Shown here: positions 1 through 6,790 of the stretch, piece after piece | How positions within the stretch are numbered: position 1 is the first letter of the stretch | How the letters are laid out: each line of letters opens with the position of its first letter | Program-made: the position numbers and the translations under genes | Notes under the pieces: generated by a model | What the model saw: the letters and a program-made list of their open reading frames with translations, nothing else | What the model was told of the DNA's origin: nothing | Database searches by the model: none | Assembly (NCBI GenBank): GCA_003151625.1 | Contig: PLYC01000026.1 | Span: 5,552-49,118, forward strand | Length of the DNA: 43,567 nt | Direction of reading: 5' to 3' | From: Candidatus Doudnabacteria bacterium | GTDB lineage: Bacteria; Patescibacteriota; Doudnabacteria; UBA920

Positions 1-50
1 TTCGATTCACATTCGAAAGGTCACAGGTTCGAGTCCTGTCGCGTCCACCA
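1..50 (+). tRNA. tRNA-Val (CAC), 3' portion, cut by the window edge
   Basis: The window opens inside a tRNA. Positions 1-5 and 13-17 pair perfectly as the anticodon stem around a 7-nt loop whose positions 34-36 read CAC, preceded by the expected U33. A 5-nt variable loop follows (18-22), then a perfect 5-bp T stem (23-27/35-39) around TTCGAGT, the 3' acceptor strand (40-46), discriminator A47 and an encoded CCA (48-50). Anticodon CAC reads GUG (Val), and A73 suits tRNA-Val. The 5' acceptor, D arm and start are outside the window, so the identity rests on the anticodon loop only. Confidence 0.85.
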
Positions 51-100
51 CCTTGAGCGCCTCAATTCAGACCGAGGTGTTCAAAGTTTGTGCCAAAGAT

Positions 101-133
101 AAAACATCCTGAGCTTGTCGAAGGGTGTTTTTA
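101..133 (+). terminator. Hairpin downstream of the tRNA, REP-like core
   Basis: AAACATCCT and AGGGTGTTT pair (one G-T wobble) around a loop containing GAGCTTGTCGA, and a short T run ends the structure. The loop and 3' arm carry GAGCTTGTCGAAGGG, a word familiar as a dispersed repeat in many bacterial genomes. It probably ends the tRNA transcript. Confidence 0.5.
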
Positions 134-150
134 GTTTGTCCACGATGGTA

Positions 151-238
151 TCATTGCGAGGAGCCAGGACTTTGTCTGGCCGACGCGGCAATCTTTTCCG
201 CTACATGATAAGATTGTTTCGGCTGCATTCGCAATGAC
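151..238. repeat. REP/MITE-like imperfect palindrome
   Basis: The element begins TCATTGCGAG and ends CGCAATGA, with an inner AATCTT...AAGATT pair, so the roughly 90-bp segment can fold on itself. The end sequence (TCATTGCGAGGAGC) and internal GCAATCTTTTCCG resemble a dispersed intergenic repeat known from unrelated genomes. No transposase is next to it. The rest of 51-480 shows no convincing gene. Confidence 0.6.
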
Positions 239-481
239 ACGCAATGTGTCTATCCCGGCCGAGTGCATCCAAGACCAGATCAGGATTAATCCAGTGCTCA
301 AATTTTGCCTTTCAGTATGAATCTGCATTTTAAAGCCTCTTGTAGCGTTGCCTTTTCCATATGCGTTGAAGATTGGTTAATAATCCTTACAACACAAGGA
401 ATGCCGGAAGGGGCAACGGAAGTCCAGGCTGACCGAAGTTGATAAGAAGAAGGTGACTTATTTTCTCAAAGTACTGAAAAA

Positions 482-490
482 TGCTATAAT
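482..490 (+). promoter_or_regulatory. Extended -10 promoter for the 530 gene
   Basis: TGCTATAAT is a perfect extended -10 (TGn plus TATAAT) about 40 bp before the start at 530. No good -35 is visible at 16-18 bp upstream (461-466 is TTTTCT), which extended -10 promoters tolerate. Confidence 0.55.
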
Positions 491-529
491 TTAGGCAAAT
501 AATAAAGTCCGCATAAGAAATAAAAATTT

Positions 530-1666
530 ATGGAAAATAATGAAAATGTACCCGTTCCCGTTCCTGCCACGACGCAGTCGGTAAAAAAATGGTACAGGCA
601 CAATGGTCTTTTAACTATTGTTGCCTTGGCGATAATAGCTTGTATATCAATTTGGCTCTATTACAGGCAAACACAAAATCAAATTTCTACTAATTCCGGA
701 AATGTTCTGCGTTTGCCAGGAATAGCTCAAAGTAACCAGCCAACCGCACCTGCTCTGAATTATACCGGTCCAATCGCTCAAACTTGTTCTACGGAGAAAA
801 AGTCCTCCGGCAACTATGCGCCTGGGCAAGTTGACATTGGTTTTTCATCAGATATGTCAGTAAGCGATATACATAAATTCCTAAACGATAATGGTTACAA
901 AATTGCTGGAGATGCAGGCGGGTATCTTTTAAATGTTCCAACAGAAGTTGATATACATTGGACAGATGCCTTTAACCAAGAAAACCAAATTACCTTGGAC
1001 GAGGTAAATAACTTTCTTTCAAAATCCGCTCAAGAGCCCTATATCGAAAGTATAAATGTTGATAGCGGTTGGAATCCCGGCCCCGTGCAATTAGCCGACA
1101 AAAATCATGTTCGGGCTATTGATCGCTGGGACTATTTTACTATCACCTTTAAGGACCAGGTTGGAGAAATCCAATTTTTTAAGGATTACCCGGAAGCAAC
1201 TTTATTTGGTGACGGTGAAATACAAGGCCAGTATCTTTTGCAACAAAATGGTATTTTTGAGGCAGTTGTTTTGTATAAAGCCCAACCCGCTTTGGATATT
1301 TTAAATAAAATTAAAACCCAAGCAGGAATTAGCGATGGCCAGGTTCAGCAACAGCCAGCTTTTGGGTCTCATGGTAGTGTAGAACACCAACTGGGATTAT
1401 TTCTTAGTCCATTTTACATTACCGGCTCAACCAACTTCGCGCTTAATGTTCCAGCTAGTGATTCTCAAATCCAAAATATTTTAGCAAACTATCCGGATAT
1501 TGATCTTGCCCAGACCCTTCCCAGTAACACACCTGCCTACGAGCAGCGTCTAAATTTTGTTACTATAGAAGTCCCTGTTGGCGAAGAGCAATGCTACGCC
1601 ACAGAGTTAAGTAAACAAAAAGGTATAGACAGTGCGGAGGTAGATGCATACTTAAGTCCTCAATAA
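530..1666 (+). CDS. Membrane-anchored surface protein, three-repeat ectodomain
   Basis: I do not recognise the family. A cytoplasmic tail of about 20 residues with PVPVP leads into one membrane segment (about residues 27-45, after KKWYRHNG), so the remaining 330 residues should lie outside the cell. The ectodomain seems to hold three diverged beta-alpha-beta units, around residues 100-145, 200-270 and 290-378. Each starts with a hydrophobic strand; the last ends in a V-x-V-G-E-E...GIDSAEVDAY pattern reminiscent of protease-propeptide (inhibitor I9) folds. The start ATG follows an extended -10 promoter; no SD is visible. The next gene, 12 bp downstream, has nearly the same N-terminal anchor, so the pair probably arose by partial duplication and is co-transcribed. 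The fold assignment is inference. Confidence 0.75.
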   Translation: MENNENVPVPVPATTQSVKKWYRHNGLLTIVALAIIACISIWLYYRQTQNQISTNSGNVLRLPGIAQSNQPTAPALNYTGPIAQTCSTEKKSSGNYAPGQVDIGFSSDMSVSDIHKFLNDNGYKIAGDAGGYLLNVPTEVDIHWTDAFNQENQITLDEVNNFLSKSAQEPYIESINVDSGWNPGPVQLADKNHVRAIDRWDYFTITFKDQVGEIQFFKDYPEATLFGDGEIQGQYLLQQNGIFEAVVLYKAQPALDILNKIKTQAGISDGQVQQQPAFGSHGSVEHQLGLFLSPFYITGSTNFALNVPASDSQIQNILANYPDIDLAQTLPSNTPAYEQRLNFVTIEVPVGEEQCYATELSKQKGIDSAEVDAYLSPQ

Positions 1667-1678
1667 TTAATCCGAATA

Positions 1679-3055
1679 ATGGATATGGAAAACCCAAATC
1701 AAAACCAACCTACGCCACAACCTTTAACGCCACCAGAAGTGGAGGGTAAAAAATGGTACCAACATAATGGGATCCTGATCATTATTGTTTTAGCTGTAAT
1801 TGCGGCAGGGGTGAGCTGGTACTATATAAAATCCACTTCGCCAACTAATTATATGGGGCAACAATCTGGTAATGTACCTACGTCACCCCAATGTAGTGAT
1901 AGTGCGGCAAAGACGGCGAGTCAACAAAAAAATTTAAAGCAGCCGCATGATTGTCAGGTAAGTGATATTAGTGTAGATGGCAGCCCTGCAAAGCTTGTAA
2001 TAATTACTTATGGGCCAAAAGTGCCTTTTGATTTAAGCTGGGGCTACGCAAGCTACGAAGGAGTTGTTTTAAATAATAAGACAAGCGATGTCCAAGGCGA
2101 GCCAGAGACCTATCCTGTATTTACCAAAACCTACGGCGATTGGTGTAATGTCCAAAGCCGAGATTTGACTGGATCGGCTGTAACTAAATATTTAACTCAA
2201 GTAAACGGCAGTTATGACTGGGGTTATAAATTTAATAATTTTAACAACGAAGACCGGATAAAATCTCTATTAACCACCTCTCAGATACTTCAATCGGAGG
2301 GTAGCCCTCAATATTGTGTTCTAAATGGCACGATGGTTATCACCAGCACCAGCGAAGGGTATGCAGAAACTATTGATTTCTCAAAACTTTCGATGCAGCT
2401 TCAGCCGCTACCCGGAGCCACGGCACAATCCACTCAAGAATTGCTTCAAAGTTGCAATAATGAAACAGACCCTACTCAAAAATCTCAATGTATAGAAAAT
2501 ATCGCTATGGGGAAACGTGATCCAAGTATTTGCCAAGGGGACGGCAGTTGCATTAGAGGGGTTGCCGTAATGGCGAATGACCCCTCAATCTGCGATAACA
2601 TTCCGGCCAGCAATCTTGAGCATGACCACTGTTATCAAAATGTTGCTTTGGTAATGAAAGACGCTTCCGTCTGTGATAAAATAGTCGATAGTCCGAGCGA
2701 TAAGCAGGGCTGCATTGACCAAGTCAGCAACGCCATTAGTTACTCTCAGCCTCAATCAGCGCCTATTAAGTATCCTGCCAATACTTGGATTTTATACTTA
2801 TCTGGTAATGTGGATGAAAGTAAAGATTATGTATCGGAATTAATTACATTCGCTAAGGCGAACGGTTTTACTCCCATCAACGACTTGTATCCTAACCTGA
2901 AAAATCAGCCAGGCACAACGATGCCAATGAGTCGGTGGCAGTTATATACCATCTCTAGTGAGTATAAAGGTCCGCCAAACGGCGAGAGCCAGAAGTTAGG
3001 AAATTTACCGGACGGACCGGATGTAAATGTAATGCCGGTTTTACTGCCACAATAA
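1679..3055 (+). CDS. Membrane-anchored surface protein with Cys-pair repeats
   Basis: Function unknown. Residues 22-52 (GKKWYQHNG followed by a hydrophobic helix) copy the anchor of the preceding protein, placing about 400 residues outside the membrane. Near residues 258-345 there are three to four copies of a short helical repeat of the type C..(5-6)..A....D-P/A-S-I/V-C...I, e.g. KRDPSICQ, ANDPSICDNI and KDASVCDKI, with paired cysteines that could form disulphides. Such D-P-S-x-C repeats occur in extracytoplasmic archaeal and CPR proteins. The N-terminal ectodomain (85-250) and the C-terminal domain (345-458, starting YPANTWILYLSG) are unrecognised. It lies 12 bp after the previous stop with no promoter between, so an operon is likely, and a hairpin follows the stop. 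Confidence 0.75.
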   Translation: MDMENPNQNQPTPQPLTPPEVEGKKWYQHNGILIIIVLAVIAAGVSWYYIKSTSPTNYMGQQSGNVPTSPQCSDSAAKTASQQKNLKQPHDCQVSDISVDGSPAKLVIITYGPKVPFDLSWGYASYEGVVLNNKTSDVQGEPETYPVFTKTYGDWCNVQSRDLTGSAVTKYLTQVNGSYDWGYKFNNFNNEDRIKSLLTTSQILQSEGSPQYCVLNGTMVITSTSEGYAETIDFSKLSMQLQPLPGATAQSTQELLQSCNNETDPTQKSQCIENIAMGKRDPSICQGDGSCIRGVAVMANDPSICDNIPASNLEHDHCYQNVALVMKDASVCDKIVDSPSDKQGCIDQVSNAISYSQPQSAPIKYPANTWILYLSGNVDESKDYVSELITFAKANGFTPINDLYPNLKNQPGTTMPMSRWQLYTISSEYKGPPNGESQKLGNLPDGPDVNVMPVLLPQ

Positions 3056-3068
3056 AGCGATATTGCAC

Positions 3069-3120
3069 CAAATGCAACGCCTCCAAAACCATGGTTTTAA
3101 CGTTGCATTTGTTGTATTTT
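3069..3120 (+). terminator. Intrinsic terminator of the surface-protein pair
   Basis: CAAATGCAACG (3069-3079) pairs perfectly with CGTTGCATTTG (3101-3111), with an inner AAAACC/GGTTTT pair and a T-rich run after it. It lies 14 bp past the stop of the upstream gene. Confidence 0.7.
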
Positions 3121-3152
3121 AATTAGAATAAGCCGAATGTCTTGAGCGGGTG

Positions 3153-3182
3153 TTTGCATAATTTTCGCCAGTCATTTATAAT
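3153..3182 (+). promoter_or_regulatory. Promoter for lepB
   Basis: TATAAT at 3177-3182 with TTTGCA/TTGCAT at 3153-3159 gives a 17-18 bp spacer. The expected start of transcription near 3189 leaves a 5' UTR of about 75 nt before the chosen lepB ATG. Confidence 0.5.
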
Positions 3183-3262
3183 CACTCTACTCATCTCAAA
3201 TAACATTGATTTTACATATTTTGGCGAGAAGGCAGACCCCCTTTAACTTTAATTATATTTAC

Positions 3263-3877
3263 ATGGACGAAAATCAAAATAAAAATCCGGAAGTTCAGGA
3301 CGGCGGCTCCACTTGGCATGCCGTTGGCGCTTTTATTTGGGATTTGGTAAAAATTTTAGTTATTGCTTTAATCATAATTATCCCATTTCGGACATATGTC
3401 GCGGAACCTTTTGTGGTCTCCGGCTCTTCCATGCTTCCGAATTTTCACAATAACGATTATTTAATAGTTAACCGGCTGACTTATGTAACCGGTAACCCCC
3501 AAAGGGGCGATGTCATAGTTTTGCGTTTCCCCAAAGACCCATCGCAATTTTTTATTAAAAGAGTCATTGGACTGCCGGGGGATAAAGTTTGCTTTGCCCC
3601 AAATTGCCAGGGTCAGGACGGGCATGTTTATATTTTTAATTCCCAGCACCCGCAGGGTTTTGAGCTCAACGAGCCTTATTTAACCGAGGGGACATATGGC
3701 CAATCTCAAACCGTTCCTTTGGGCAGCGATGAGTATTTTGTTTTGGGAGACAACCGAACAGCCAGTTCCGATTCCAGGGTTTGGGGAATTTTGCCGCGCG
3801 ATTTAATAATTGGCAAAGTTTGGCTTAAAGTTTTTCCCTTCAGTGATTTTGGAGTTTCTCGCACGCCGAGTTATTGA
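3263..3877 (+). CDS. lepB: Signal peptidase I
   Basis: Type I signal peptidase, the membrane serine protease that cleaves Sec/Tat signal peptides outside the membrane. One N-terminal transmembrane helix (about residues 23-45) precedes the conserved boxes: SGSSMLP with nucleophile Ser56, RGDVIVLRFP, FIKRVIGLPGD with general base Lys99, and YFVLGDNR near the C-terminus. The length, 204 aa, is normal for the compact bacterial form. The frame is open further upstream to a TTG at 3206, but ATG 3263 (MDENQNK) is preferred because the extra 19 residues fit no family member. Its substrates in this window would include the signal-peptide proteins at 8742 and 20673. Confidence 0.95.
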   Translation: MDENQNKNPEVQDGGSTWHAVGAFIWDLVKILVIALIIIIPFRTYVAEPFVVSGSSMLPNFHNNDYLIVNRLTYVTGNPQRGDVIVLRFPKDPSQFFIKRVIGLPGDKVCFAPNCQGQDGHVYIFNSQHPQGFELNEPYLTEGTYGQSQTVPLGSDEYFVLGDNRTASSDSRVWGILPRDLIIGKVWLKVFPFSDFGVSRTPSY

Positions 3878-3991
3878 TCCGCGGAAGAACGCGGAACTTC
3901 CCGCGGAAAGACGCGGAAGCTAAATAATTATTATATGTACAGAATTTTTCGCGTCATTCCGCGTTAGATTCCGCGACATTCAGCGACAGTA
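3878..3991. repeat. Word-repeat palindrome (CGCGGAA) between lepB and the HisRS-like gene
   Basis: CGCGGAA-like words recur four times on the left (3881-3922), and inverted TTCCGCG/TTCAGCG words recur on the right (3950-3988), so the whole gap can fold into a long imperfect hairpin ending just before TAATATGG. The left half (3881-3922) matches 28519-28560 at 36 of 42 positions by eye. Confidence 0.7.
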
Positions 3992-3993
3992 AT

Positions 3994-5295
3994 ATGGGTC
4001 GACCAAAAAAAAATCAAAGCGCGCAAGGAGTCTATTCCCCAAAAAAAGTTCAAAGTTTGGATTTTTTGGAAGACATAGTCGGAGAAACCGATGATTTATG
4101 GGGCGCAATTTTGCGGCGCTTTGCCAAGTTTTCCCGAATTTATGGGTTTGAAAAAACAGAGACCCCGTTGCTCGAAGACCTTCGGCTTTACGAAAATTTT
4201 TATAAAACCAGTCCCAAGCTTCTTAAAAATTTTTTACAGTTAAATATCCATAAACAGGATCAGGCGGTAATCCGCGGCGATTTTTTGCCAGGACTGCTGC
4301 GGGCTTACTATCAGCGGAAGATTTATGAAAAATCCTCGCTAAGCAAATGGGCAGCTTCGGGATTCACCGTAAAGCTCGATGAAAATGAAAATATAATTTC
4401 CGATTATCAGTTTAACTTTGAAGTTTTTGGCCAATTCAACCATTTAACGGAAGCACAGGTTATTGGTTCGGTCTGGGAGTTTTTGCAGTCCTTGGGCTTA
4501 AAAGACAGCGTGCTGGAAATTAATTCTTTGGGCAACAAGGATTGTCAGATAGCCTACAGCCAAACTCTGCAGGATTATTTAATGACAAAAAAGTACGAGC
4601 TCTGCGACAACTGCAACGAGCACTTGCAGGGCAGGGTGCTGAACGTTTTCCGTTGCGGCAATTTAGACTGCCAGGCATTGCTTAGTGAAGCCCCTGGGGT
4701 TTTAGATTTTTTGGACGAGGAGTCGCGCAAACATTTTACCAATATTTTGGAAGCTTTAGATGAGCTGGGCGTGCCTTATCAGTTAAACCCGCTATACGCC
4801 GGTCCCGACGGATCGGGTAAAACCAATTTGGTTATTAAGTCCAAACTCAAGGGGGAGACGGTTATTTTGGGCGAGGGCGGCTACCACGATGGACTAATGC
4901 AAAATTTGTGCGGTAAAAATTTGAGCTGTTTCGGCTTTACGGGCAGTTTGTCTAAAATCCACGAACTATTGGAAGCCAACAAGACCGTAGTCAGCCGCGA
5001 ACAGAGCAACGATGTGTTTTTGGTGCCGCTTGGCGAACTGGCCGCGAAAAAATCTTTGCGCCTTTTTCGCGACTTAACCGCGGAAAAAATTTCCGTCTAC
5101 GACCATTTTGGCAATGTTGGGGTTAAAAACCAATTAAAACAGGCGGAGAGTTTTCACGCGCCAGTGGCCTTAATTATGGGACAAAAAGAAGCTATGGAAG
5201 AAATGGTTATCTTGCGCGATGTTAAAAGCGGGATGCAGGAAATCATATCTTATGATAAAATAGTATCAGAGGTAAAGAAGCGTTTGGGAAGATAG
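3994..5295 (+). CDS. HisRS-like class II synthetase paralogue, probably non-catalytic
   Basis: The 433-aa protein has the whole histidyl-tRNA synthetase layout: an N-terminal class II core (IYGFEKTETPLLED resembles motif 1), a CDNC...C..C insertion like the LDC region of HisRS, and a C-terminal HGTP-type anticodon-binding domain ending in LRDVKSGMQE. Catalytic signatures are lost. The RPEGT box is RGDFL; motif 2, normally FRYERP...R, reads FTVKLDENEN; and the RGLDYY box is replaced by YAGPDGSGK. It should therefore not charge tRNA-His in the usual way. HisZ (regulatory subunit of ATP phosphoribosyltransferase) is the known precedent, but no his genes are visible here. No SD precedes the ATG, which directly follows a palindromic repeat. 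Confidence 0.75.
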   Translation: MGRPKKNQSAQGVYSPKKVQSLDFLEDIVGETDDLWGAILRRFAKFSRIYGFEKTETPLLEDLRLYENFYKTSPKLLKNFLQLNIHKQDQAVIRGDFLPGLLRAYYQRKIYEKSSLSKWAASGFTVKLDENENIISDYQFNFEVFGQFNHLTEAQVIGSVWEFLQSLGLKDSVLEINSLGNKDCQIAYSQTLQDYLMTKKYELCDNCNEHLQGRVLNVFRCGNLDCQALLSEAPGVLDFLDEESRKHFTNILEALDELGVPYQLNPLYAGPDGSGKTNLVIKSKLKGETVILGEGGYHDGLMQNLCGKNLSCFGFTGSLSKIHELLEANKTVVSREQSNDVFLVPLGELAAKKSLRLFRDLTAEKISVYDHFGNVGVKNQLKQAESFHAPVALIMGQKEAMEEMVILRDVKSGMQEIISYDKIVSEVKKRLGR

Positions 5296-5391
5296 AAGCC
5301 GTGCCAAACGCGGAACTGCAAACGCCGGGCAAACGCTGCCAGCGTTTAACATAGCATTATAATTAACCAGCGTTTAAATTAGCTTCTAATA
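5291..5391. repeat. Word-repeat palindrome (AAACGC/GCGTTT) with -10 in the loop
   Basis: AGAAGC...AAACGC...AAACGC...AAACGCTG on the left faces CAGCGTTTAA...CAGCGTTTAA...GCTTCT on the right. TATAAT (5358-5363) lies between the last two right-hand words and may serve the HIT gene. The repeat ends at the start codon context TAATAATATGG. Confidence 0.6.
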
Positions 5392-5393
5392 AT

Positions 5394-5729
5394 ATGGACG
5401 ACTGCGTATTTTGTAACATTGTTAACCACACCATTGACTCTCAAATTCTCTTTGAGAATGAGCGGCTTATTGTTATTAAGGATATTTTACCCAAAGCGCC
5501 TGTTCATTTATTGATTATTCCAAAAAAACATATTTTGAGCATTACGCATGTGGAGCCCATAGATGAACCGCTGGTTGGGGAGTTGGTTTTAGTCGCTAAG
5601 GAAATGGGTCTTAAATACGGCGTGGGCGAGACCGGATATAAGCTAATTTTCAATGTTGGCCGGGATGGCGGACAGGTTATTCCGCATTTGCATTTACATC
5701 TTTTGGGTGGAAAGCAGATGGGGGAGTAA
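5394..5729 (+). CDS. HIT-family nucleotide-binding hydrolase (HinT type)
   Basis: Small histidine-triad protein of the HINT branch, which hydrolyses nucleoside phosphoramidates and adenylates as a homodimer. At 111 aa it has the usual length. The N-terminal DDCVFCNIV (Cys4, Cys7) is the usual metal-site start of the family. PVHLLIIPKKHI follows, and the catalytic triad HLHLHLL has His98, His100 and His102. The start ATG has no SD and lies right after a palindromic repeat. Neighbours suggest only housekeeping. Confidence 0.93.
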   Translation: MDDCVFCNIVNHTIDSQILFENERLIVIKDILPKAPVHLLIIPKKHILSITHVEPIDEPLVGELVLVAKEMGLKYGVGETGYKLIFNVGRDGGQVIPHLHLHLLGGKQMGE

Positions 5730-5732
5730 GGC

Positions 5733-5842
5733 AAACGAATGGACACGGATTTATAACAAATTAACACGAATACTGCAAACGAATGCACACAAATTAGAGA
5801 TCTGTGTTCATTCGTTTTTTAATTCGTGTTAATTTGTTTTGT
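5733..5842. repeat. Nested palindrome (ACGAAT words), likely terminator
   Basis: A 17-bp perfect outer pair (5755-5771 with 5822-5838, AACAAATTAACACGAAT) encloses a second 12/13 pair (AACGAATGCACAC with GTGTTCATTCGTT). It follows the HIT stop and precedes the rpsU promoter, so it could end the HIT transcript. Confidence 0.7.
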
Positions 5843-5850
5843 CTAAATGG

Positions 5851-5879
5851 TTGCCAAAAATAATTAATCCTGTTATAAT
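5851..5879 (+). promoter_or_regulatory. Promoter for rpsU-yqeY
   Basis: TTGCCA (5851-5856), a 17-bp spacer and TATAAT (5874-5879) preceded by TGT make a strong extended -10 promoter. The start of transcription would be near 5886, about 29 nt before the chosen rpsU start. Confidence 0.75.
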
Positions 5880-5914
5880 CCAATTATCTAAAGTGTGAAA
5901 GGAGAGTGAGTACA

Positions 5915-6154
5915 TTGGTAGAAGTAAAGAAAAAAGATAACGAAAGTTTTGACAGTTTGTTACGCCGTTTTAACCGCAAAATTCAACAGAGCGGCGTGCT
6001 TATACGTGCCCGCAAAACCCGTTTTTTTGAGCCGCCAAAGTCCCGCAATTTGCAAAAAGTCGCGGCTCGAAGACGTAGCCAAATAAAAGCCCAAAAAGAA
6101 GAGTTAAAGAAAATGGGCAAATTGGTACCAACCAAGCGGTATGGCAGAAGATAA
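5915..6154 (+). CDS. rpsU: Small ribosomal subunit protein bS21
   Basis: bS21 of the 30S subunit, about 79 residues, very basic. The N-terminus VEVKKKDNESFDSLLRRF is the family signature, and the C-terminus is Arg/Lys rich (RRRSQIKAQKEELKK, TKRYGRR). The frame opens at GTG 5906, but that codon is 1 nt from the AAAGGAG SD (5898-5904). TTG at 5915 has proper spacing and gives the standard M-VEV start, so TTG is chosen. rpsU next to yqeY is a widely conserved pair, seen here as well. Confidence 0.93.
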   Translation: MVEVKKKDNESFDSLLRRFNRKIQQSGVLIRARKTRFFEPPKSRNLQKVAARRRSQIKAQKEELKKMGKLVPTKRYGRR

Positions 6155-6156
6155 CA

Positions 6157-6246
6157 ATTTTCATTTAACAATTTTCAATTTTCAATTAACTGCAAGTGCA
6201 GCCTTATTGAAAATTGATAAATGAAAATTGAAAATTTTTTGATCAA
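6157..6246. repeat. Word-repeat palindrome (CAATTTT), terminator-like
   Basis: AATTTTCAATTTTC (6170-6183) is perfectly complementary to GAAAATTGAAAATT (6233-6246), with further copies of the same word on both sides, and a T6 tract follows. It ends 3 bp before the yqeY ATG. Confidence 0.65.
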
Positions 6247-6248
6247 GC

Positions 6249-6689
6249 ATGATTTCCTTACAACAAATCGAATCCGATTTAACCGCTGCCATGAAGGCCA
6301 AGAACCAATTGGCTGTAGACACTTTGCGCGGCTTAAAAGTACGCCTGCAGAATGAGAAGATTTCCAAAATGAGGGATTTAACGGAAGCCGATGTTATTGC
6401 TTTGGTTAAATCGGAAATCAAGCGCAGAAAAGAAGCCGTGGAAAGTTTTACCGCCGGTGGTCGGAGCGACATGGCCGAAAAAGAACAGGCCGAAGCCAAA
6501 ATTCTGGAAGGCTATATGCCGGCTCAAATGCCTCGGCAGGAAATTGTAAAAATTATTGATGAAATAATTACGCAAAACAGTTTTGCGGCCGCGGATTTCG
6601 GCAAAGCTATGGGTAAACTTAAAGCGCAGGTGGGTAATTTAGCCGATGGTTCGTTAATGGCGAAGTTGTTGAAAGAAAAATTAAAGTAA
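6249..6689 (+). CDS. yqeY: GatB/YqeY domain protein
   Basis: YqeY family, 146 aa, the expected length. These proteins resemble the C-terminal tRNA-binding part of GatB of the amidotransferase; a stand-alone role in tRNA metabolism is inferred in the family but not settled. Visible hallmarks are the N-terminal helical half with MKAKNQLAVDTLRGLK and EIKRRKEAVESF, then EGYMPAQMPRQEI, and the C-terminal GKAMGKLKAQVG...ADGSLMAKLLKEKL. It follows rpsU as in many bacteria; a palindromic, terminator-like repeat separates the two. Confidence 0.93.
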   Translation: MISLQQIESDLTAAMKAKNQLAVDTLRGLKVRLQNEKISKMRDLTEADVIALVKSEIKRRKEAVESFTAGGRSDMAEKEQAEAKILEGYMPAQMPRQEIVKIIDEIITQNSFAAADFGKAMGKLKAQVGNLADGSLMAKLLKEKLK

Positions 6690-6692
6690 TTA

Positions 6693-6786
6693 TAGAAGCG
6701 AAGTTAGACGCGAACGGCTGCAACGCGAAACTAAACGCCGGCGTCTAATTTCGCGCGAAATACTTCGCGTTTTATTTCGCTTCTAC
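6693..6786. repeat. Word-repeat palindrome (GCGAA/TTCGC) before ftsA
   Basis: AGAAGCGAAGTTAGACGCGAA on the left is answered by TTAGACGC/GCGTCTAA and TTTCGCG...TTCGCGTTTTATTTCGCTTCT on the right. Like the element before the HIT gene, it begins TAGAAGC and ends GCTTCTA, followed by TAATATGG. Confidence 0.65.
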
Positions 6787-6790
6787 TAAT

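Noticed and set aside
131-328. 65-aa minus-strand frame
   Set aside because: It is made from the REP-like palindrome; no SD or protein-like composition.
4800-4830. GPDGSGKT in the HisRS-like protein looks like a P-loop
   Set aside because: It sits at the position of the HisRS RGLDYY box in a class II synthetase fold; no Walker B or P-loop fold context is seen. The resemblance is most likely chance.
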